From Apostichopus japonicus (lineage: Eukaryota; Echinodermata; Holothuroidea; Aspidochirotida; Stichopodidae), in the NCBI RefSeq assembly GCF_037975245.1, contig NC_092574.1:12489213-12553212 (forward strand): 64,000 bases of DNA, in the 5' to 3' direction. A model generated the notes under the pieces. It made no database searches, had not been told where the DNA came from, and saw only the letters and a program-made list of their open reading frames with translations. Positions 62,301 through 64,000 of this stretch are shown here, one piece after another (position 1 is the first letter of the stretch; each line of letters starts with the position of its first letter). A program made the position numbers and the translations under genes.

Positions 62301-63376
62301 AAAATTGATGCTTTTCTACGGGTTTGTGCATACTAATGAAGGAAACTATCAATTATTGAAGAATAACAGATGGTCAAGATTGGTCACATGATGTCATATC
62401 AGCCAATCAGATGCAAGAATGAAATAACAGATAGAGAGGGGAAGTAGAATGTATAATACTAAAGCAGCTGCTGAGAAATGAAAACAATTCACATCTACCA
62501 TACCAATACATCTTTTTGGTATACATTTTTTATTGAAAGACAAATATTTTTGTGTATTTTTTGCGTAGTACTGTAGCACTATTTGCGCTGTAGCAAGCAA
62601 GCACCCAAGATTTATGGTTTTATCCAAATTGTTTTCACCTTTTCGTAAATTAGGGTTCGTGGCCCTATCATGTGACTAACACCACTCTTGCATAACTCAC
62701 CATAGTCACGTGGTGACTTCACAACAAAATGTGTCTGTCATAGTACTACTTTCAGCTGTGTTTGACAAAACACATTTTGCCTTCACAATGCTTACAAATA
62801 TTTCTAGTGGCTTAAGTTGATTGCTTAGCATGAAGTTTGTGATAATTTGCAAATGCATCTGACACCAGCAGATTTGGATGGTGTCATCAGGGCACTTCAG
62901 CTGAAAATGTCTATGTATTTCTGTATAATTTTCAATCATTTATCAACAGATGAAAAGAAGTATTTCTACAAACAAAAAAAGATAACATTTTGATGAAATT
63001 CTAAATACAGAAAAATTGAAGTAAAGTTTTTGAAGAGCAATTATCCAGATGATATCACAGACCCCTTACTGTGGTCCAACATCTTGGAATAGTTGGAAAT
63101 GTTTAGCTTGTCAAAATTGGTTACACACAACCAACATATTTCAAGTTAGGGGCAAGTTATATAGATTATAGATAATAAGCTAAACCCTGAGCATATACCA
63201 TAATTATACCTAGATTAAGTTTTCAATTGTGGGAGAGCCAAAAGAAAGTCTAGAGTAAATACCTATTTCACAGTTGACACCATCAAAACCAGGCAGACAA
63301 CAACATTCAAACTCAGTGTCTGAAAGTCGATTGCATGTTCCTCCGTTCATACACGGAGCAGCAACACATGGATCGG
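33022..63376 (-). CDS. Single-pass membrane protein with two VWD-C8-TIL units, EGF and CUB domains (3' part of gene)
   Basis: Twenty-four exons give about 1,422 continuous residues; the 5' end lies past 64000. Residues counted from the first full codon: EGF 1-37; VWD 42-203 (CKIFGNPF, CGLCGNFDG); C8 about 255-323; TIL about 327-373; TIL/VWC-like 374-454; EGF 456-494; VWD 499-655 (CSVYGDPHFRTFD, NGLCGDADG); C8 698-755; TIL 759-815; EGF-like to 888; EGF 890-932; CUB about 935-1061; VWC-like 1066-1110; an unrecognised region 1111-1309; a transmembrane helix about 1315-1338; a Lys/Asp/Ser-rich cytoplasmic tail. VWD-C8-TIL assemblies build disulfide-linked extracellular proteins (mucins, VWF, zonadhesin, IgGFc-binding protein). 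The single helix places this one on the cell surface. An adhesion, mucus or immune surface role is inferred. Confidence 0.9.
33589..33793 (-). CDS. Exon 23: membrane-proximal ectodomain
   Basis: 205 nt, acceptor CTACATCAG, donor GTAAGT. It encodes SQEELEEAIKQLDDLFPQIS, a predicted helix, then a V/E-rich stretch and ERPPGPDVNVV. With exons 21-22 it could form a compact stalk domain, but I cannot assign a family. Confidence 0.88.
33794..34494. other. Intron, nothing recognised
   Basis: AT-rich, no repeat or coding signal. The open frame at 34021-34206 on the minus strand is hydrophobic by composition only. Confidence 0.5.
34495..34644 (-). CDS. Exon 22: unrecognised stalk region
   Basis: 150 nt, phase 0 at both ends, acceptor CTCCGCAG, donor GTAAGC. 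It encodes QTDIVSLCSDVRLVFEQISA, then PCMIIECVIRDP and a basic KRAAED stretch. Three cysteines suggest disulfides shared with exon 21. Confidence 0.87.
35021..35500. repeat. Two 240-bp direct copies, nearly identical
   Basis: GGTAGGGCATTGCAAAACAC starts at 35021 and again at 35261. The two copies differ at only about two or three positions and both end in ATGAATGAATGAA. It abuts the 3' end of the LINE remnant at 35491. Confidence 0.92.
35491..36990 (-). mobile_element. LINE reverse-transcriptase remnant (CR1/L2-like)
   Basis: Minus-strand pieces in shifting frames read, in order: WIKSFLTGRSQRVKIGRSFS, YGVPQGSVLEPVLFNIYI (RT motif B region), EGYTDD in place of the usual YADD/FADD, then AWMNSHFLCLNPNKTEIIIV, and finally the open stretch 35601-36005 with LQSVKNCAAKLVYGRRKRDG, LHWFRVRERIIYKI and KLWNALPFEL. 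This order matches the C-terminal half of non-LTR reverse transcriptases. It is interrupted by a separate repeat (36240-36530) and several frameshifts. It ends in a TTCA-type simple tail. Not a host gene. Confidence 0.85.
36240..36530. repeat. Dispersed repeat, copy 1 (inside the LINE)
   Basis: Shares long stretches, such as CTGTGAAAATAACAGTTTTC and GACCATGGTTATGCAAATTT, with 39619-39990. That copy has about 100 bp extra in its first half. It lies within the LINE remnant. Element type unknown. Confidence 0.8.
36991..37799. other. Intron with CATA-type simple repeat
   Basis: A CATA/CACA tract lies at about 37545-37590. The open frame at 37345-37785 (minus) spans the tract and has no domain. 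Nothing else was recognised. Confidence 0.5.
37800..38195 (+). mobile_element. LINE 3' end, plus strand
   Basis: The plus strand reads IDEFKKLVKTFLFRSAFH and a stop, the usual C-terminal ending of L2/CR1-type ORF2. An AT-rich tail with AAAGCGCCTTAGAGCAATTT, GGCGCTATAGAAATTTTGTT and an AATAAT run follows. Opposite in orientation to the LINE at 35491-36990, so a separate insertion. Confidence 0.75.
38774..38864 (-). CDS. Exon 21: cysteine-rich linker
   Basis: 91 nt, acceptor CATCTTGCAG, donor GTGAGT. It encodes VCSSGDSLEFCSFDILCRQV and DLNFNENSVI. One nucleotide completes a codon with exon 20. Family not recognised. Confidence 0.85.
39619..39990. repeat. Dispersed repeat, copy 2
   Basis: Homologous to 36240-36530. 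The hAT MITE at 40000 inserted in its TA-rich end. Copy 1 shows the corresponding site without the MITE. Confidence 0.78.
40000..40356. mobile_element. hAT-like MITE with perfect 8-bp target duplication
   Basis: 357 bp, left end CAGGGTTATAGCTA, right end TGGCTATAACCCTG, flanked by CATATATG on both sides (39992-39999 and 40357-40364). The interior is GC-rich (GGCCCCTGGTGGGGTCC, GCCGCCGCCGGCCGGCG) against an AT-rich intron. No coding capacity. Confidence 0.9.
40385..40453. repeat. (AT)n microsatellite
   Basis: About 70 bp of near-pure AT dinucleotides with one TTT interruption. The open frame over it is an artefact. Confidence 0.95.
40783..40931 (-). CDS. Exon 20: VWC-like C-terminal half
   Basis: 149 nt, acceptor TATCAACAG, donor GTTAGT, which is chosen because it alone keeps phase with exon 21. 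It encodes ELVRGRSCTDDTDCAALAGS, then MCLLPTCLGANCPG. The C...C..C spacing suits the end of a VWC-type module, but it could be an independent cysteine-rich segment. Confidence 0.82.
41153..41298 (-). CDS. Exon 19: VWC-like domain
   Basis: 146 nt, acceptor CTAATGTAG, donor GTGAGT. It encodes NNCFDGVGLRTIPDQAPFVI followed by SSCETCICNSGQIICQVTD. The C..C.C...G...C pattern is characteristic of VWC modules. Confidence 0.86.
41299..42059. other. Intron with C- and G-runs
   Basis: C-rich run near 41516-41533 and a G-run near 41890-41900. No exon or mobile element was recognised. Confidence 0.5.
42060..42443 (-). CDS. Exon 18: CUB domain
   Basis: 384 nt, acceptor TTCAAACAG, donor GTAAGT. It encodes GMTSPGYPDAYPEDDRRFSQ, FYCPGSTYIRLSVNEF, DFLFVG and a late AMWFYFVTDGAFSVNGFDID ending in NC. 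SPGYP..YP, a mid-domain cysteine, a DFL.VG strand and F.S...GF.I are CUB features. CUB modules bind ligands in extracellular and membrane proteins. Confidence 0.88.
42444..43273. other. Intron with TTTTGACTTGTTGTC repeats and homopolymers
   Basis: Around 42770-42905 variants of TCTCAAAATGTTGACTT repeat loosely with a ~28-bp spacing. A G-run lies at 42960-42971 and a C-run near 43109-43121. No coding signal was found. Confidence 0.55.
43274..43408 (-). CDS. Exon 17: EGF domain
   Basis: 135 nt, acceptor CTTCCTTCAG, donor GTATGT. It encodes CGIDTCSNNGVCETRITS and FFCVCPQGFVGQNC, a complete six-cysteine EGF. No calcium-binding consensus was seen at its start. Confidence 0.9.
43966..44161 (-). 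CDS. Exon 16: TIL-E end and EGF-like domain
   Basis: 196 nt, acceptor CTCTACAG, donor GTAAGA. It encodes RNQVYSSNDCSTRCLCPATG (the end of the TIL extension, CS.RC.C), then CEFGLQCSSNAQCTIQVGVP and CVCDLGFVGDGFSCF, an EGF of the G.GF.C type. Confidence 0.9.
44500..44665 (-). repeat. Two decayed duplicates of an exon end with its 5' splice site
   Basis: Downstream of exon 15, two relics resemble its last ~45 nt. Near 44508-44550 the minus strand reads QCGCTVSGVLFA followed by GTAAGT, and near 44585-44630 QCGFIVSGVLYF followed by GTAACT. The true exon ends DCGCTFNGFYFA then GTAAGT. They look like tandem duplications that copied the donor. Whether any is used in splicing is unknown. Confidence 0.65.
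44720..44922 (-). CDS. Exon 15: TIL domain (second assembly)
   Basis: 203 nt, acceptor TTTCACCAG, donor GTAAGT. It encodes NCPTNSFFDINAPANPPSCA, ACTCVNGFLLEGTQCIPAAD and CGC. The cysteine spacing and the C.C..G.L.....C....CGC ending are TIL hallmarks. Confidence 0.9.
44923..45802. other. Intron, nothing recognised
   Basis: No exon, inverted repeat or tandem array was seen. Open frames at 45044-45241 and 45593-45805 on the minus strand lack motifs. Confidence 0.5.
45803..45979 (-). CDS. Exon 14: C8 domain (second assembly)
   Basis: 177 nt, acceptor TGCTGTCAG, donor GTAAGC. It encodes ATCFSTVNPSPFYQDCRTDL followed by CRSADASKPCAVIATYAQWC. F...C..D.C and the Y...C spacing are typical of C8. 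Confidence 0.9.
46116..46147. repeat. Perfect 32-bp palindrome
   Basis: Arms of 16 bp meet without spacer at CAT|ATG (46131/46132). The left arm reads TGATACTGCATGCCAT. It lies in the intron between exons 13 and 14, about 190 bp left of the SINE. Not part of any recognised element. Confidence 0.95.
46251..46304. repeat. 26-bp minisatellite, left part
   Basis: Two units of GGGGCCATATCATAGTGATG type. The same repeat resumes at 46713-46790 on the far side of the SINE, so the SINE inserted into the array. Confidence 0.8.
46305..46712 (+). mobile_element. tRNA-derived SINE, full length
   Basis: The head carries an A box (TGGTCAAGTGG, 46339-46349) and a B box (GGTTCGAGCCC, 46383-46393). The central region TTGGGCAAGGCGCTTTATCT is close to that of the array at 6353-9506. 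The body differs afterwards, and the 3' end is AAAATTTAAATTTAAAA. The A-box segment GTCAAGTGGT is present twice, near 46314 and 46341, as a local duplication. Confidence 0.85.
46713..46790. repeat. 26-bp minisatellite, right part
   Basis: Three units of GGGGCCATAACATAGTGATG type continue the repeat at 46251-46304. Confidence 0.8.
46791..46903. repeat. 37-bp tandem repeat, three units
   Basis: AGATACAGACAGGTAGAAAT plus ACACACATACTTGCCCA repeats three times almost exactly. The open frames over it are artefacts. Confidence 0.9.
47172..47295 (-). CDS. Exon 13: VWD-C8 connector (second assembly)
   Basis: 124 nt, acceptor TTCCTCTAAG, donor GTGAGC. It encodes INTFGDTQRVPICFNPPSNG and CIPLNDGLCSLLLVTNTA, leading into the C8 exon. 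Confidence 0.88.
47755..47904 (-). CDS. Exon 12: VWD domain C-terminal third (second)
   Basis: 150 nt, phase 0 at both ends, acceptor CTTTTCCAG, donor GTATGT. It encodes FALGYEVRVSPQRAVDVKYP and NTLNGLCGDADG. The usual CGLCG is NGLCG here, lacking the first cysteine. Confidence 0.9.
47959..48395. repeat. 48-bp minisatellite with higher-order order
   Basis: About nine 48-bp units (GGACATATCATGACAACCAT onward to ACTGTCTGA) in an intron, with three variants recurring in partly fixed order. Decayed units continue to about 48600. As 48 is divisible by three, the minus strand shows 16-residue repeats in two frames. Not a gene. Confidence 0.9.
49180..49308 (-). CDS. Exon 11: VWD middle (second)
   Basis: 129 nt, phase 0 at both ends, acceptor TGCTTTCAG, donor GTAAGT. 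It encodes GNTVEFVLSNTGITVLVNNL, then IGQIYNAGFNSYV. The V.VNN strand is typical of VWD. Confidence 0.9.
49832..50034 (-). CDS. Exon 10: VWD start with GDPH (second)
   Basis: 203 nt, acceptor TTTTTCCAG, donor GTAAGT. It encodes CSVYGDPHFRTFDLENYEFL, then EGCEYILV. GDPH is the sequence known to self-cleave between Asp and Pro in some VWD domains (gel-forming mucins, IgGFc-binding protein), so cleavage here is possible. Confidence 0.93.
50035..51807. other. Intron, nothing recognised
   Basis: Contains a duplicated TTTCCTTTTATTTT run near 50569-50603 and a GA-rich run near 51736-51753. No exon or mobile element was recognised. Confidence 0.45.
51808..52149. repeat. 20-bp minisatellite, about 17 units
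   Basis: Head-to-tail units of AAGCATGGACCATACCAAAT with small variants and no spacers. A stop-poor minus-strand reading gives WSMLIWYGPCL-type repeats in two frames, an artefact. Confidence 0.92.
52438..52557 (-). CDS. Exon 9: EGF domain
   Basis: 120 nt, acceptor ATCTTTCAG, donor GTCAGT. It encodes NPCLPNPCTNLGRCVIDDLL and TFYCVCNPMSTGPSC. Standard EGF of six cysteines placed between the two VWD assemblies. Confidence 0.9.
52780..53400. repeat. TA microsatellites with a duplicated flank
   Basis: (AT)n runs at about 52783-52816, 53076-53097, 53148-53162 and 53344-53394. Text after the first run (TTGAAATTGTAATGAGTTGG ... AAAAAACTTTCAGCCT) recurs after 53262 with small changes, and AATCATTTGTGATTCCTAAA recurs at 53053 and 53126. 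Confidence 0.75.
53715..53895 (-). CDS. Exon 8: TIL-E / VWC-like segment (first assembly)
   Basis: 181 nt, acceptor TTGCTTTCAG, donor GTATGA. It encodes IGERVLDPTCQQEITCPANN, then CPTAGVCLIDQFQQVCQC and VLFEGSCL. It follows the CGC of exon 7 as usual for TIL extensions. Confidence 0.88.
53896..55904. other. Intron, nothing recognised
   Basis: About 2 kb of AT-rich sequence. Loose ATAAATATAGCTATTT repetitions lie near 54125-54235. No exon or inverted-repeat element was found. Confidence 0.45.
55905..56116 (-). CDS. Exon 7: TIL domain (first assembly)
   Basis: 212 nt, acceptor CCTTTACAG, donor GTAAGT. It encodes PFTCPVGSTYTDRMITCPPS, DCLTVYLEGCRCDPDRLL and CLLPEDCGC. Complete TIL cysteine pattern. 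Confidence 0.91.
56117..57009. other. Intron with a relic of the TGACCT-family repeat
   Basis: TGACCTCCTGAAGACTTCAA and GACCTTTGGCC at about 56281-56315, then TTGTGTTTACAAAG near 56385, resemble one decayed unit of the 30-31 kb array. A C-rich stretch lies near 56768-56802. Confidence 0.5.
57010..57216 (-). CDS. Exon 6: C8 domain (first assembly)
   Basis: 207 nt, acceptor TCCTTGCAG, donor GTAAGT. It encodes SECILANPDIALDFYTSCRN, DLCEF, CDSYEAFAHICRNAGLPV and DWRS. The Y..C..D.C and C.....FA..C spacing is C8. Confidence 0.91.
57240..58197. repeat. ~51-bp minisatellite with a 350-bp higher-order period
   Basis: About nineteen units of ACTCCCAAAATATGACTAGA plus CAAAGAGAATTGGTACTTTG and a short AT spacer of variable length. 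A rarer variant (CACAAAATATGACTAGACAT) recurs at 57501 and 57851, and the order of variants between repeats, giving a 350-bp block duplication. It starts about 25 bp from exon 6. Confidence 0.92.
58319..58472 (-). CDS. Exon 5: VWD-C8 connector (first assembly)
   Basis: 154 nt, acceptor TTTCTACAG, donor GTAAGG. It encodes LTSVNLFGDSFETGSCNLPA, DLCFGKLTDTVAEAELLC and SSFQNPT. Confidence 0.88.
58894..59046 (-). CDS. Exon 4: VWD C-terminal third (first)
   Basis: 153 nt, phase 0 at both ends, acceptor TTTCTTTTAG, donor GTAAGT. It encodes IIRFDFGLNIVWKEGYAFIY and NTCGLCGNFDGIVGNDN. The intact CGLCG is the vicinal-cysteine site found in VWD domains. Confidence 0.92.
59680..59787 (-). CDS. Exon 3: VWD middle (first)
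   Basis: 108 nt, phase 0 at both ends, acceptor TTCCTCAG, donor GTAAGT. It encodes PTIQVLTGGILLLNNVQVFM and PVQFPGILITGVYDNI. The intron to its left has a G-run near 59555-59572. Confidence 0.9.
60526..60599 (-). repeat. Duplicate of the exon 2 end including its 5' splice site
   Basis: The ~74-bp segment repeats 60600-60670 with few changes. On the minus strand it reads GNMTFTAPGF followed by GTGAGT, against GSITFTATGF followed by GTGAGT in exon 2. It is the second case of an exon 3' end copied into its own downstream intron (see 44500-44665). Confidence 0.78.
60638..60873 (-). CDS. Exon 2: VWD start (first)
   Basis: 236 nt, acceptor TTTCTCACAG, donor GTGAGT. It encodes FGICKIFGNPFIQTFDGFGY and DNCQYLLATGAGC. 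The GDPH position reads GNPF, so self-cleavage of the mucin type is not expected here. The duplicate donor to the left is a possible alternative splice site. Confidence 0.91.
60874..63262. other. Intron, nothing recognised
   Basis: About 2.4 kb. Possible inverted ends (GGCTGCCTGTTGTTGATG near 61008 against AAACAGGCAGCC near 61125) frame a short hairpin-like segment. No exon was recognised; open frames at 62394-62627 and 62706-62939 on the minus strand lack motifs. Confidence 0.45.
63263..63376 (-). CDS. Exon 1 of the visible part: EGF domain
   Basis: 114 nt, acceptor TGATTGCAG, donor GTATTT. It encodes DPCVAAPCMNGGTCNRLSDT, then FECCCLPGFDGVNC. It starts with two carried nucleotides, so at least one more exon lies beyond the window's right edge. 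Confidence 0.9.
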
Positions 63377-64000
63377 CTGCAATCAAAATTCAAAACAAAA
63401 GGCATAATCATCGTTACAATTAAATTATCATGTACTAGGCCATTTAACATGTGTCATATAATTTATTAAGAGCAGATACCAGTTTATCTATTATTTAACT
63501 TTTTACAATAATATTCAATTATCAGTATCTCAGCAATGTATATGACCTTTACAACAATATGATATGCACCATCCAGACAGTTAATTCTATAATTATGCAA
63601 CTTGACAATTACTCCTCTAAATCACAGCCTCCATGTTGAAAAAGAAAAAGGAAAACAAGAAAGAAATTTGCTTTCAGTATAATTCTAATTTGCAAAAGTA
63701 GTACTCTTTTGACCTTACGCAATGTGATTTATATAATTACAGCTATAAGTCTTCGTTAGTCCATATAGAGTGCAAAAGATCAAGCAAAAATTACCTTAGT
63801 TTTGATTTATTTGTAAAACCAAGGCACAATTAAATATTACAAAATATCAAAAGTATAAAAGAAAAGAAAAAGGCTCGGCTATGGATTGAGTTGTCATTCG
63901 GGTGGCAAAATATAGATGTGTACCACCCCATCAGAGATATTGTAGGGCCTGGTTCAAGCCCAAGAGATTGAGTCTGGTCATTAGAAAAAAATTTTACTCA
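63377..64000. other. Intron at window edge, nothing recognised
   Basis: AT-rich sequence up to the edge with no visible exon. The gene's upstream exons must lie further right. Confidence 0.5.

Overview
This window is eukaryotic. It is AT-rich, the genes are split into short exons by long introns, and the introns are full of repeats. The protein domains (SH2 plus tyrosine kinase; VWD, C8, TIL, EGF and CUB modules), the tRNA-derived SINEs, the many hAT-like miniature elements and a Penelope-type GIY-YIG fragment together suggest a marine invertebrate. A deuterostome such as an echinoderm, perhaps a sea cucumber, fits best, but the taxon is an inference.

Layout. 1-6.35 kb is a decayed ~300-bp satellite whose units change orientation, with a LINE 3' tail inside. 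6.35-9.5 kb is a tandem array of nine tRNA-derived SINE units. 9.85-13.5 kb holds five minus-strand exons of a FER/FES-family tyrosine kinase, running from the SH2 domain to the activation segment. The last visible exon has an in-frame stop and a frameshift, and the rest of the kinase C-lobe is missing to its left. 13.5-31 kb is accessory DNA: minisatellites, terminal-inverted-repeat elements (several with 8-bp target duplications), a Penelope-like fragment split by a hAT-type MITE, and a repeat array rich in TGACCT half-sites. One unassigned exon-like piece lies at 18.8 kb.

33.0-63.4 kb is the 3' part of one large minus-strand gene whose 5' end lies beyond the right edge. I traced 24 exons. 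All have usable splice signals and every phase closes, giving about 1,422 continuous residues. The order is EGF, VWD-C8-TIL, TIL/VWC-like, EGF, VWD-C8-TIL, EGF-like, EGF, CUB, VWC-like, an unrecognised membrane-proximal region, one transmembrane helix and an ~85-residue cytoplasmic tail. It looks like a cell-surface relative of gel-forming mucin, zonadhesin or IgGFc-binding-type proteins. Its introns carry a LINE reverse-transcriptase remnant, a hAT MITE with a perfect target duplication, a SINE, a 32-bp perfect palindrome and several minisatellites.

The two genes lie on the same strand but show no sign of working together. No RNA gene other than SINE heads, no CRISPR and no operon-like arrangement was seen. 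Exon borders were placed by eye from homology, GT/AG signals and reading phase. No search or transcript data were available.
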